A DNA stretch of 64,000 bases from Microbulbifer salipaludis (GTDB lineage: Bacteria > Pseudomonadota > Gammaproteobacteria > Pseudomonadales > Cellvibrionaceae). The translations under genes were made by a program, and so were the position numbers. The stretch lies in contig NZ_JAEKJR010000002.1 in NCBI RefSeq assembly GCF_017303155.1, positions 372,001 through 436,000 of the forward strand, given 5' to 3'. Numbering within the stretch: position 1 is the stretch's first letter; the number at the start of each line of letters is the position of its first letter. The notes under the pieces are model-generated. The model was not told the origin of the DNA and made no database searches. It saw nothing but the letters and a program-made list of their open reading frames with translations. Below are positions 27,848 through 37,020 of the stretch, piece by piece.

Positions 27848-29320
27848 TTATTCGTCAGCAAAAGTTCGCAGGGCGCCAATGGCCTCAGCGACAGGCTCGG
27901 AATAGTCGTCGTCAGTCTTGTTGCTCAGGCGGTCCATCAGGAAATCGACAGCCGTTTCCTTGTCAATGGTCTGGCTAAGCAGTGCGTATGCAGCGGTCTG
28001 CATACCAAATTCCGGGTCTTCTGCGGTGAGCGTATAGGTCTCATCGCGGATGCCCAGGCCAAACTCTTTGTAGATCAGGTTGGTATAGATCGCATTGGAA
28101 GGATTGGTCGCCAGCTGGCCAGGCAGCTCTTCCTCGTACCACGCTGAAAACGCCGCGAAGTAAGTGTCTGCACCTTCAAGGCCATTTTTGTCTGCCAGAT
28201 AGGCACCCATCAGCTGGTTATAGCTGTCGTAGCCCCAAAGGCTCGGGTAGCTGGCATAGTTATCGCGCGGAGGGTTGGTGCCCGTGTGGCCGTATTTTGC
28301 CTGCACCTGCGACCACATTGCTTCGGCTACCTCGAGGAATTTTTCCTTGCCGGTCACTTCGTGCGCGTACAGGAATACGCCCAAGTCAGCACTGGCAAAG
28401 TTGCTGTTGCTGGTTGGGTCAGCGCTGGTGCGCTGATACATATCTTCAAACGCCAGTTCCGCAATCTCTTCATAGCCTGCACGGTGCAGGAAGTGCGCGA
28501 TGGGCGCGGTGATGTTCTTTGCGGCACCTGAATCGGTACGCTTCCATTTGAAGAGGCCATTGCCCATTGCGGAGTCATTGACGAGGAAGCCGCCCACATA
28601 GACGTTTGCAAAGTCGGAGGTGGCAACGAAATCGGTCAGAGCCTTGATTTGCGCGTGGATGTCACCGATGACTTTTGCTTCAGCGGTGGCCTGGCTGCTC
28701 GCATCAAAGTCGTCTGTTGCAGTGACCTCGAAGGTCAGGGTCTTGTTGAACTTGGTTGCCGGGGCAACAAAAGTTGCTTCGTTCGCTTCTGTTGCGAGTG
28801 TTACATCGAAGCCTTCTTCTGCGTCCACCTGTTTCCAGCTATAGGTCAGCTCTTCGCTGTAGTCGTCAGCACCGGTGGCGATCAGGGTAACGGTCTGCTG
28901 GGTTGCTGCCGGCTCGACTGCGGCGATGGATACGGTTGGAGCGGCGTTAGGAAGAACCTCAACAGTAACCGCGGCAGTATCGGATTCGCCGTCTTCGTCC
29001 TGAACGGTAACATTAAAGGTAAGGGTCGATGCTTCGCTCAATCCTGGGGCAACAAACTCGAGAGTTTCGCTTTCGCTGCCGTTCAATTCAACCGTCGCAC
29101 CGCCGGTCTGAGCCCAGAGGATAGAGGTCACGTTGTCTTCAGCGTCAGTAACTACGGCGCTGATGGAGACCACGCTCCCGGGCGTGGCCGCTTCAGTCGG
29201 CGCCACCTCAACAACCGGTGCAGTGTTGGGGATTTCAATAGTTTGGCGACTTTTTGAGTCGTTGTCGCAGCCAGCAATGACGGCCGCCGAAGCAACGATG
29301 GCCAGTGTTTTCTTGATCAT
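27848..29320 (-). CDS. surface lipoprotein with two PKD/Ig-like domains and an unknown helical C-terminal domain
   Basis: A 490-residue lipoprotein. Residues 1-18 are a lipoprotein signal with lipobox VIAGC. Two PKD/cadherin-like beta domains follow: roughly 35-125 (APVVEVAPTE to VTVEVLP) and 127-215 (APTVSIAAVE to ATDDFDA), rich in Asp/Glu as in calcium-binding folds. The remaining 270 residues are helical with repeated aromatic and acidic positions, like an alpha/alpha-barrel, but I do not recognise the family. It is probably on the outer membrane, perhaps binding a glycan. GAGGGGGA precedes the ATG. It stands alone between two operons. Confidence 0.75.
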   Translation of the reverse strand: MIKKTLAIVASAAVIAGCDNDSKSRQTIEIPNTAPVVEVAPTEAATPGSVVSISAVVTDAEDNVTSILWAQTGGATVELNGSESETLEFVAPGLSEASTLTFNVTVQDEDGESDTAAVTVEVLPNAAPTVSIAAVEPAATQQTVTLIATGADDYSEELTYSWKQVDAEEGFDVTLATEANEATFVAPATKFNKTLTFEVTATDDFDASSQATAEAKVIGDIHAQIKALTDFVATSDFANVYVGGFLVNDSAMGNGLFKWKRTDSGAAKNITAPIAHFLHRAGYEEIAELAFEDMYQRTSADPTSNSNFASADLGVFLYAHEVTGKEKFLEVAEAMWSQVQAKYGHTGTNPPRDNYASYPSLWGYDSYNQLMGAYLADKNGLEGADTYFAAFSAWYEEELPGQLATNPSNAIYTNLIYKEFGLGIRDETYTLTAEDPEFGMQTAAYALLSQTIDKETAVDFLMDRLSNKTDDDYSEPVAEAIGALRTFADE

Positions 29321-29928
29321 GAGATTCCCCCTCAAAATTTATCTTGTTTGTAATATTCTTCCAGTGAGATTTGGGTCTCTTTGGTTTTGTGACGTCCGTC
29401 TCACTTGGCGCACTATTAAACGTTAGTTGACGGGGTTGAGCAACCTGTTTTACTTCTCCCTTCAAGCAGGTTAAAAAATGTTCTTTTGAGGCAGTTGCGT
29501 GGGAAACATGGATTACACATTCGCGGATAACCTTGCGACCATTGCATCAGCTTGTGCTTGTATCGGTGTTGTTTTTCAATCGTGGTTATGAAGAGGATCG
29601 CAGTGACGGTCGATTTGCAGATATCCATTATTCTGCGCTGCTCAAAAAATAAACTGGCAGTTCTCCGCCAAACTGGTAGACTGCGCAGCCTCTTGTCCTG
29701 GCCCGTACCTGGCGTTAAGCCCGAGTAAGGTGCCAACAGGGACAATTGTCAAAATGGGTAACAGACCTCCTCGCCACAGGCCCCTGTCTCTGAGTTGAAT
29801 GAGCTTGAAATAGCCGGTGCTATTAATGGGCTTCTTCGCCTTGCCCAGCAATCCTCAGTCGTGCGCTATGGTTATCCCATTGGGATGAGCGCCGACTCGG
29901 CTCCTATGTACATTCAAGTGAACTCTAT
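29321..29928. other. 608-base gap: divergent promoters and long deaD leader
   Basis: No reading frame here has family features or a ribosome-binding site that I would accept. The gap separates the lipoprotein gene from deaD. DeaD/CsdA mRNAs in other gammaproteobacteria have long structured 5' leaders linked to cold regulation, and this gap may be such a leader (inference). Confidence 0.45.
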
Positions 29929-31713
29929 ATGACCGATCATTCTGCACCTGCTGGTTTTGACCAGCTGGGCCTGCCGACACAAATTCTCGAAGCTGTTTCC
30001 AAACTGGGTTACGAAACCCCATCCCCTATTCAGGCACAGACTATCCCGTCACTGCTGCAGGGCCGCGATGTGCTGGGCCAGGCCCAGACCGGTACCGGTA
30101 AAACGGCCGCCTTTGCGCTGCCGCTGCTGGCGAGCCTTGACCTGAAAAGCAAGCGCCCGCAGGCACTGGTATTGGCACCCACCCGCGAACTCGCCATCCA
30201 GGTGGCCGAGGCGTGCCAGTCTTACGCGTCCAACCTGAAAGGTTTCCACGTTGCGCCTATTTACGGTGGCGCCGACTACCGCGGCCAGATCCAGCAACTG
30301 AAGCGCGGTGTGCAGCTGGTTGTGGGCACCCCCGGCCGCGTGATGGACCACATGCGTAAAGGCACCCTGGACCTGTCCGGTCTGAAAATGCTGGTGCTGG
30401 ATGAAGCCGACGAAATGCTGCGCATGGGCTTTATCGACGACGTGAAGTGGGTGCTGGAGCAGATCCCTGATCAGCGTCAGATCGCGCTGTTCTCGGCCAC
30501 CATGCCCAGAGAGGTTGCGACCATTGCCCGTGAGCATCTGCGCAACCCGGTGGAAGTGAAGATCAAGGTCAAGACCGAGACCGCCGATACCATCCGCCAG
30601 CGCTACTGGCCGGTGGGTGGTCTGCACAAGATGGATGCGTTGACCCGGATTCTCGAAGCCGAGCCGGTGGATGGCACCATCATCTTTGTGCGTACCAAGA
30701 ACGCCACTGTTGAGATTGCCGACAAGCTCGCCGCCCGCGGTTTCGCCAGCTCTGCCCTGAATGGCGATATGGCACAGAACCTGCGCGAGCAGGTGATCGA
30801 CAAGCTGAAGAAAGGCAAGCTGGATATCGTGGTCGCCACCGATGTGGCAGCCCGTGGCCTGGACGTGAAACGTATCAGCCACGTGATCAACTACGACATT
30901 CCCTACGACACCGAAGCCTATATCCACCGCATCGGCCGTACCGGCCGCGCCGGCCGCGAAGGGGATGCCATCCTGTTCGTCGCGCCGCGCGAACGCCGCA
31001 TGCTGCGCGTGATCGAAAAGGCCACCAAAAAGCCGATCGAACGTCTGGAGCTGCCCACCGCCAAGGCGGTAAACGCCTCGCGCATGGAAAAATTCCGCCA
31101 GCGCATTACCGATACACTGGAAGGCGGCTCTGACCTGGCACCTTTCCGTGATTTGGTGGAACAGTACCTGTCAGCAAACGACGTGGACCCGCTGAACGTG
31201 GCTGCGGCACTCGCTGCCATGTCGCAGGGCGACCAGCCATTGCTGCTGGACGAGCGTGAGCCGAAGCAGCGCGATTTCAACGACCGCAGCGATCGCCGTG
31301 ACCGTGATTTTGGCGACAGGGATGACCGCAAACGCAGCAAGCGGGAGCGCAAGCCCTTCGACAAGGAAAAGCACGTTGGTCCGCCCGATGAAGGCAAAGA
31401 GCGCTTCCGCATCGAAGTCGGCCGTGATCACGGCGTACGCCCGGGCAGTGTGGTGGGTGCTATCGCCAACGAAGTGGATCTCGACAGCAGCTACATCGGC
31501 CGCATCGAAATCTACCCGGACTACACCACCGTGGACCTGCCGGAAGGCATGCCCAAGGAAATCTTCAACCACCTGAAAAAGGTGCGCGTAAACGGTCGGC
31601 CGATGAATATCGCCAAGTTTACCGAGCAGGCGGGCAGCAGTGCGGGCGACAAGCCGCCGTTCGCAGCCAAGAAGCGCAAGCCGGCCGGCAAACCGAAAAA
31701 ACCGCGCGATTGA
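29929..31713 (+). CDS. deaD: DEAD-box RNA helicase DeaD/CsdA
   Basis: A 594-residue helicase. The Q motif and AQTGTGKT (near residue 46), PTRELAIQ, DEAD, SAT and HRIGRTGRAGR are all visible. After a charged linker (DRSDRRDRDFGDRDD) comes the DbpA-like RNA-binding domain (RFRIEVGRDHGVRPGS) and a basic tail. It unwinds RNA in ribosome assembly and mRNA decay, especially in the cold. It is a single gene with a long leader and a strong bidirectional terminator. Confidence 0.95.
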   Translation: MTDHSAPAGFDQLGLPTQILEAVSKLGYETPSPIQAQTIPSLLQGRDVLGQAQTGTGKTAAFALPLLASLDLKSKRPQALVLAPTRELAIQVAEACQSYASNLKGFHVAPIYGGADYRGQIQQLKRGVQLVVGTPGRVMDHMRKGTLDLSGLKMLVLDEADEMLRMGFIDDVKWVLEQIPDQRQIALFSATMPREVATIAREHLRNPVEVKIKVKTETADTIRQRYWPVGGLHKMDALTRILEAEPVDGTIIFVRTKNATVEIADKLAARGFASSALNGDMAQNLREQVIDKLKKGKLDIVVATDVAARGLDVKRISHVINYDIPYDTEAYIHRIGRTGRAGREGDAILFVAPRERRMLRVIEKATKKPIERLELPTAKAVNASRMEKFRQRITDTLEGGSDLAPFRDLVEQYLSANDVDPLNVAAALAAMSQGDQPLLLDEREPKQRDFNDRSDRRDRDFGDRDDRKRSKRERKPFDKEKHVGPPDEGKERFRIEVGRDHGVRPGSVVGAIANEVDLDSSYIGRIEIYPDYTTVDLPEGMPKEIFNHLKKVRVNGRPMNIAKFTEQAGSSAGDKPPFAAKKRKPAGKPKKPRD

Positions 31714-31743
31714 TAGGCATTTTTGTCGGGATGAAACGGCATA

Positions 31744-31781
31744 AACAAAAAGGGCACCCAACGGGTGCCCTTTTTGTTTTT
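31744..31781. terminator. bidirectional terminator after deaD
   Basis: The stem AACAAAAAGGGCACCC / GGGTGCCCTTTTTGTT has a 3-base loop, with A-run and T-run on the two sides; it serves both deaD and the convergent cytochrome gene. Confidence 0.9.
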
Positions 31782-31793
31782 ATTGACTGAAAA

Positions 31794-32342
31794 TTATTGG
31801 GTTTTGCCAAACGGCAGCATCTGCCGCAGGGTGTTGTCCTTGCTGACCAGGTGATGCCACAGGGCGCCGCCGATATGCAGTACCAGCAGAATGAGCAGGG
31901 CGTTCCACAAAAATTCCTTGTGGATGAACGCGAATTGTTTAGCCAGTTCGATATTTTTGCTGAAGAGGGCGGGCAGGTCGAACAGCCAGAACAGGGTGGT
32001 GTCGCGGCCGGCAAACTGGCGCATGAGCAGGCCACTGAGGGGCATGCCAATCATGATGATGTACATCAGGCTCTGAATCAGCAGGGATACGGGCTTCTGC
32101 ATGCTGCTGCCGTACAGTGTCGGGCGGCCGTGGGTGGCGCGCCAGTAGAGGCGGAAGAGACCCAGGAACAGTACGGCAAAGCCTACGGAAAAGTGCCCTA
32201 CCATCCACCAGCCCCGCATCGGGTCACCTTTCTCGTAGAGTTCATGCAGTTCTACGGAGGCCCAGGCAAACAGAATAAAGAATGCGATGAGCCAGTGCAG
32301 TGTCTTGAGTGCCTTGCTCCAGCTATTGGGTGTGGAGGCCAT
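31794..32342 (-). CDS. cytochrome b561 family protein
   Basis: A 182-residue four-helix membrane protein of the CybB/b561 class. Heme-ligand histidines are at HWLIAFF near residue 16, VGHFSVGF near 50, FIHKEF near 140 and VLHIGGALWHH near 155. It likely moves electrons between quinol and a periplasmic acceptor such as superoxide. It starts at the ATG at 32342; the metR gene ends 35 bases upstream on the same strand. Confidence 0.9.
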   Translation of the reverse strand: MASTPNSWSKALKTLHWLIAFFILFAWASVELHELYEKGDPMRGWWMVGHFSVGFAVLFLGLFRLYWRATHGRPTLYGSSMQKPVSLLIQSLMYIIMIGMPLSGLLMRQFAGRDTTLFWLFDLPALFSKNIELAKQFAFIHKEFLWNALLILLVLHIGGALWHHLVSKDNTLRQMLPFGKTQ

Positions 32343-32377
32343 ACTTATCCCCTTTTGTAATGACTGTTATGTGTTAT

Positions 32378-33313
32378 TCAGACGGTTGTTGTTGTGGTCG
32401 CAGTGCGCACGCCATTCAAGTTGGCGAAGCAGGTGTCCCGCGCCGTGCTGAGGAAATCCTGCAAAAATGCCTGGTCCCGCATCTCGTCGCGCACCGCAGC
32501 GTAGAGTGTACTCCACAGGCCGGATTTTCCTAACCGCAATTGGCTGACCAGCCCCTTTTGTAAATATTCGTAAAGCGCCCAGTTGGGCAGTGCGCATACT
32601 CCGCGTCCACTGACCACCAGTTGCACCATCATCACCGTAAGCTCGGCAGTGCGCACCGATGCGGGTTCGATGCCCGCGGGGTCGAGAAAATGCTGAAAAA
32701 TATCCAGCCGCTCCCGCTCCACCGGATAAGTAATCTGCACTTCGTTTTCCAGGTCCTGCGGCGTGACCCATTTGCTCGCCGCCAGCGGGTGCTTGCGGCT
32801 GACCGCCAGGCACATCTCAAAGCTGAACAGGGGCGCGTAGTGGATGCCCTTGAGGGACGGGTCCGGGTTGCTGGTTACCACCAGGTCCAGGTCGCCACGG
32901 ACCAGCGCGGGCAGGGGCGCGAAATGAAAGCCGCTGGACAGGTCCAGCTCCACTTCCGGCCAGTCGTCCCGATAGGCGTCGAGGGTCGGCATCAGCCACT
33001 GATAACAGCTGTGGCATTCGATGGCGATATTTAGCCGTCCCGCCTGCCCGGAGGCCAGCCGTGCCAGGTCCCGCTGGGCCACGGCCACCCGCGGCAGTAC
33101 GTCGTCGGCCAGTTGCAGTAGCCGCAGGCCGGCGCTGGTAAAGCGCAGCGGGCGGGATTTACGGATAAACAGCGCCTGTTGGTGGCGGTCTTCCATTTCC
33201 CGGAACAGGTGGGAGAGGGCGGACTGGGTCAGGTGCAGGCGCTCGGCGGCGCGCACCATGCTGCCGGTTTCCCGCAGGGTGGTCAGGGCGCGCAAGTGGC
33301 GTAGCTCAATCAT
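32378..33313 (-). CDS. metR: LysR-type regulator MetR
   Basis: A 311-residue LysR-family regulator with an N-terminal helix-turn-helix (GSMVRAAERLHLTQSALSH) and a C-terminal effector domain. MetR senses homocysteine and activates metE. The divergent placement next to metE, 131 bases apart, is the classic arrangement and supports the assignment. Confidence 0.92.
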   Translation of the reverse strand: MIELRHLRALTTLRETGSMVRAAERLHLTQSALSHLFREMEDRHQQALFIRKSRPLRFTSAGLRLLQLADDVLPRVAVAQRDLARLASGQAGRLNIAIECHSCYQWLMPTLDAYRDDWPEVELDLSSGFHFAPLPALVRGDLDLVVTSNPDPSLKGIHYAPLFSFEMCLAVSRKHPLAASKWVTPQDLENEVQITYPVERERLDIFQHFLDPAGIEPASVRTAELTVMMVQLVVSGRGVCALPNWALYEYLQKGLVSQLRLGKSGLWSTLYAAVRDEMRDQAFLQDFLSTARDTCFANLNGVRTATTTTTV

Positions 33314-33346
33314 CTTTAGTGAATTTCATGTTGCGGGCAAAAAATA

Positions 33347-33359
33347 TGAAATTGATTGA
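33347..33359. promoter_or_regulatory. candidate MetR binding site
   Basis: TGAAATTGATTGA fits the MetR consensus TGAA-N5-TTCA with one mismatch in the second half. It lies in the metR-metE gap about 90 bases before metE. A TGAATTTCA palindrome nearby at 33320-33328 may be a second, imperfect site. Confidence 0.4.
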
Positions 33360-33444
33360 ACATGGTATGGCCTGCAGAATCAACCCCCTGATTTAGGTAC
33401 CCCCGGCGATTGGCTCGGGGCGGTTTGTTATTGGGGGAAGGGAC

Positions 33445-35694
33445 ATGGCACAGACACATATTCTTGGGTATCCGCGTATCGGCGCGCAGCGCGAACTGAA
33501 GCGGGCGCAGGAGGCCTACTGGAAGGGCGAGATCGACCAGAAGGCCCTGCGGGCGGTGGGCGCACAGGTGCGCAGCCAGAACTGGCGGGCTCAGCAGCAA
33601 GCCGGCCTCGCGTACACCACGGTCGGCGACTTTGCCTGGTACGACCAGGTGCTCAATCACTCGCTGATGTTTGGTGTGGTGCCCGAACGCTTTGCCGTCG
33701 ATGCGGCGGACAACAAGCTCGATCAGTATTTTCGTATGGCGCGCGGCCGTGCGCCTTCCGGTGCACCGGTGGCCGCCAGTGCCATGACCAAATGGTTTGA
33801 TACCAACTACCACTATCTGGTGCCGGAGTTTTCTGCTGACCAGGAATTTGCCCTCGACAGTGAATGGCTGCTGGAAGAAGTGCGGGAAGCCCAGAGCCTG
33901 GGGCACAACGTCAAGCCGGTGGTGATCGGCCCGCTCACTTACCTGTGGCTGGGGCGGGGTGTGGAAAACCCGCTGGATCTGCTGCCGAAACTACTGCCGC
34001 AGTATCTCGCGCTGCTGGCGCAGCTGGCCGATGCAGCAGCGCAGTGGGTACAGATTGATGAGCCCATTCTGGGGCTGGATCTGCCCGCCCAATGGCGCGA
34101 TGCGTTTGCGCCCACCTACGCCGCACTGGCGAACGCCAGCGGTAGCAAACTGCTGCTCGCAAGCTACTTTTCTCCGTTGCGGGAAAATTTCGACCTCGCG
34201 TTTGCCCTGCCGGTAGACGGTGTGCACATCGATGCGGTGCGCGCGCCCGAAGAGCTGGCCAGTACGGTGGGCGCCCTCGGTCGCCAGCAGGTACTTTCAG
34301 TGGGGGTGATCAACGGACGCAATGTGTGGCGCACGGATCTGGCGCACTGGCAACGGGCGCTGGCGCCGCTGGCAGAGCAGTTGGGGGAGCGCCTGTGGCT
34401 ATCCGCCAGTTGCTCCCTGTTGCACAGCCCGGTAGACCTGACCACGGAAAGCGGCCTCGCCGAATCCGACAGGCAGCGCCTGGCTTACGCCCGCCAGAAA
34501 CTCGATGAACTGAACGCGCTGCAGCAGGCCCTGCTGCCAGGTGCCGCACAGCTCGCGGACACCGCCAAAACCGAGAGCCGCAGTGAGGCCGAGGTGCGCG
34601 CAGAGCTCGCCAACACCTGGCGCGCGCAACCGTTTTCCGAGCGGGTGGCGGTGCAGCGCGCGCGCTGGGAACTGCCGCTGTTGCCCACCACCACCATTGG
34701 CTCGTTTCCGCAGACCGATGTGCTGCGTCAGGTGCGCAAGCAGTTCCGCAACGGTGAGATTTCCACGCAGGATTATCACGATCACCTGCGTGCGGAAATT
34801 GCCGAGGCCATTCGCCGTCAGGAAATTCTCGGCCTCGATGTACTGGTGCACGGGGAAGCCGAGCGCAACGACATGGTGGAGTATTTTGGCGAACAGCTGG
34901 ACGGCTTCATCCACACCGGCAATGGCTGGGTGCAGAGCTACGGTTCGCGCTGTGTGAAGCCACCGATTATTGCCGGGGACATTTCCCGCCCGCAACCGAT
35001 GACCGTGCAGTGGAGTGCATACGCCCAGAGCCAGAGCAAGAAGCCGGTAAAAGGCATGCTCACCGGGCCGGTGACCATTCTCAACTGGTCCTTCCCGCGC
35101 GAGGATATTCCCCGCGCCGTGAGCTGCCTGCAGATCGCCCGGGCGCTGCGCGAAGAAGTGCGGGACCTGGAGGCGGCGGGTATCGGCATTATCCAGATCG
35201 ATGAGCCGGCACTGCGCGAGGGCGTACCGCTGCGGGCGTCTGGCCACGACGATTATTTTGCCTGGGCGGTGGGCTGTTTCCGTTATACCTGTAGTGAAGT
35301 GAAGGCAGAAACCCAGATTCACACCCACATGTGCTACTCCAATTTCAACAGCATCATGGATGCAATTGTGGCACTGGATGCGGATGTGATTACCATCGAA
35401 TCCGCCCGTTCCGATCTGCGCCTGTTGCAGGTGTTTGCTGGTGAGCAGGGCGGCTATCCGAATGAGATCGGACCGGGTATTTACGATATCCACTCGCCCA
35501 ATGTGCCGGAGCGCGCAGAACTGGTGGCGCGCCTGCAGCAATTGCTGGAAGTGATTCCCGCGGAAAAACTCTGGGTAAACCCGGATTGTGGATTGAAAAC
35601 CCGCAACTGGGCGGAGGTGGGCTCCGCGCTGCTGAACATGGTGGAGGCAACCCGGACCGTGCGCGCCGGATTAACGCTGGCGGAGTCCGCGTAA
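33445..35694 (+). CDS. metE: cobalamin-independent methionine synthase
   Basis: A 749-residue enzyme, full length for MetE, transferring a methyl group from methyltetrahydrofolate-polyglutamate to homocysteine. The N-terminal GYPRIGAQRELK motif and the C-terminal zinc site (HVHGEAERNDMVEYF-type segment VLVHGEAERNDM, HTHMCYSNFN, and VNPDCGLKTR) are intact. GGGGGAAGGG precedes the ATG. No cobalamin riboswitch was seen in the 131-base leader; control is likely through MetR. Confidence 0.96.
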   Translation: MAQTHILGYPRIGAQRELKRAQEAYWKGEIDQKALRAVGAQVRSQNWRAQQQAGLAYTTVGDFAWYDQVLNHSLMFGVVPERFAVDAADNKLDQYFRMARGRAPSGAPVAASAMTKWFDTNYHYLVPEFSADQEFALDSEWLLEEVREAQSLGHNVKPVVIGPLTYLWLGRGVENPLDLLPKLLPQYLALLAQLADAAAQWVQIDEPILGLDLPAQWRDAFAPTYAALANASGSKLLLASYFSPLRENFDLAFALPVDGVHIDAVRAPEELASTVGALGRQQVLSVGVINGRNVWRTDLAHWQRALAPLAEQLGERLWLSASCSLLHSPVDLTTESGLAESDRQRLAYARQKLDELNALQQALLPGAAQLADTAKTESRSEAEVRAELANTWRAQPFSERVAVQRARWELPLLPTTTIGSFPQTDVLRQVRKQFRNGEISTQDYHDHLRAEIAEAIRRQEILGLDVLVHGEAERNDMVEYFGEQLDGFIHTGNGWVQSYGSRCVKPPIIAGDISRPQPMTVQWSAYAQSQSKKPVKGMLTGPVTILNWSFPREDIPRAVSCLQIARALREEVRDLEAAGIGIIQIDEPALREGVPLRASGHDDYFAWAVGCFRYTCSEVKAETQIHTHMCYSNFNSIMDAIVALDADVITIESARSDLRLLQVFAGEQGGYPNEIGPGIYDIHSPNVPERAELVARLQQLLEVIPAEKLWVNPDCGLKTRNWAEVGSALLNMVEATRTVRAGLTLAESA

Positions 35695-35723
35695 GAGGAT
35701 CAGCGCAGTTTTCTGACGGATTG

Positions 35724-35749
35724 GCCGGCCGCTATGGCCGGCTTTTTTT
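35724..35749 (+). terminator. metE terminator
   Basis: The stem GCCGGCC / GGCCGGC with loop GCTAT is followed by seven Ts, 29 bases after the metE stop. Confidence 0.88.
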
Positions 35750-35755
35750 GGCGGT

Positions 35756-36991
35756 TTAGAACAGCTCTGCCAGGAATGGCGCAAGCGTATCGCAACAGAA
35801 TACCGGCTTGCCCGCGACAAACGTCGCTTCTACTTCACCATTGGCATTCAGCAGTGCGAGATCGGCATTCTTGCCGGGAGCGATGGAGCCGGTATAGTCG
35901 TCGATGCCGAGGAATTTTGCCGGCGACAGGCTCGCCATATGCAGTGCCTCGCGCCATTCGATACCTGCGAGCTTGTGCAGGTTGGCGGCGGCGCGTTCCA
36001 GTGTCAGGGTGCTGCCGGCCAGCGAGCCGCTGTCGGTGCGCGCCACACCCGCTTCCAGATTGATGTCCATTTTGCCCAGTTGATAACGGCCGTCAGCAAG
36101 ACCGCCGGCATTGATGCAGTCGCTGATCAGGGTGACGCGCGCCGGGTCTTTTAATTTACAGATCATCTGCAGAATTGCCGGGTGCAGGTGTACCCCATCG
36201 GCGATCACTTCCACGTTGGCATCCTGCACCAGCACCGCACCGGTACAGCCGGGCTCGCGGTGGTGGATGCCGCGCATGCCGTTGAACACGTGTACGCCGC
36301 CACAGGCACCGGCATCCAGGGCCGCGCAGGTCTGCGCGTAGGTGGCGTTGGTGTGCCCCAGCATGACCTTGACGCCGCGCTGTTGCAGATACGGAATGAT
36401 CTCCATGGCACCGTCCACTTCCGGCGCCAGCGCCACGACTTTCAGTTGTTGGTGGGAGGCCTCGAGCAGGGCATCCATGCGTTCGCGAGTGGGGGTGAGA
36501 AAGTAGTGATCGTTGTGCGCGCCCTTGTGCTCGCTGGCAAAAAACAATCCCTCGCTGTAACCGCCGAGCACCCGTGCGCCCGGTTGCGGCGCCAGTGCCG
36601 AGCGCCCCAGGTTGTCCATGGCGGCGAGGGTTTCTTCCCAGCTGCTGGTGACCGTGGTGGCGAGGAAACCGGTGACACCGTGCTGTGCCACGGAGCGCGA
36701 GATGGTTTGCAGCGCCTCCGGTGTCGCGTCCATCACATCGCAGCCTTCGCGGCCGTGAATGTGCAGGTCGATCAGGCCCGGTACCAGGGTGATTCCCGGC
36801 AGTTCAATGACCGGCACACCGCTGGTGGGCGCTGCGGTAATTTCACTGATGCGGCCGCCCTCGATGCCGAGGTAGTGGCCGCAGAGCGCCGCCGTTTCGG
36901 TAAAGATGGTCTGCGGCTTTAAGTACACCGGGTGAGTGTTTTTGGCATCGTTCATGGCGTCGTTCATGGCGTCGTTCATGGCATTGTTCAT
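35756..36991 (-). CDS. agaA: N-acetylgalactosamine/glucosamine-6-phosphate deacetylase
   Basis: A 411-residue amidohydrolase of the NagA/AgaA family that removes acetate from the N-acetylhexosamine 6-phosphate. DLHIHGREGCDVMD, the catalytic-metal glutamate in APEVDG, LGHTNATY and HVFNGMRGIHHREPG are intact. The aga context favours the GalNAc form. The start region has four in-frame ATGs at 12-base steps (36991, 36979, 36967, 36955), each in a MN(D/N)A repeat; the first is used here. It is last in the minus-strand operon, 29 bases after the kinase gene. Confidence 0.88.
   Translation of the reverse strand: MNNAMNDAMNDAMNDAKNTHPVYLKPQTIFTETAALCGHYLGIEGGRISEITAAPTSGVPVIELPGITLVPGLIDLHIHGREGCDVMDATPEALQTISRSVAQHGVTGFLATTVTSSWEETLAAMDNLGRSALAPQPGARVLGGYSEGLFFASEHKGAHNDHYFLTPTRERMDALLEASHQQLKVVALAPEVDGAMEIIPYLQQRGVKVMLGHTNATYAQTCAALDAGACGGVHVFNGMRGIHHREPGCTGAVLVQDANVEVIADGVHLHPAILQMICKLKDPARVTLISDCINAGGLADGRYQLGKMDINLEAGVARTDSGSLAGSTLTLERAAANLHKLAGIEWREALHMASLSPAKFLGIDDYTGSIAPGKNADLALLNANGEVEATFVAGKPVFCCDTLAPFLAELF
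36955..36991 (-). repeat. 12-bp tandem repeat with four in-frame start codons
   Basis: The first codons of the deacetylase gene repeat a 12-base unit ATGAACGACGCC (with variants), giving four ATGs in frame: MNNA, MNDA, MNDA, MNDA. The repeat can expand or shrink in multiples of four codons without a frameshift. Confidence 0.85.
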
Positions 36992-37020
36992 GCGAAAGGC
37001 CTTGGATGGTGTAGGGCGGG

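Noticed and set aside
33314-33444. Cobalamin riboswitch before metE
   Set aside because: The gap is only 131 bases and shows no B12-box-like sequence; the MetR arrangement explains control.
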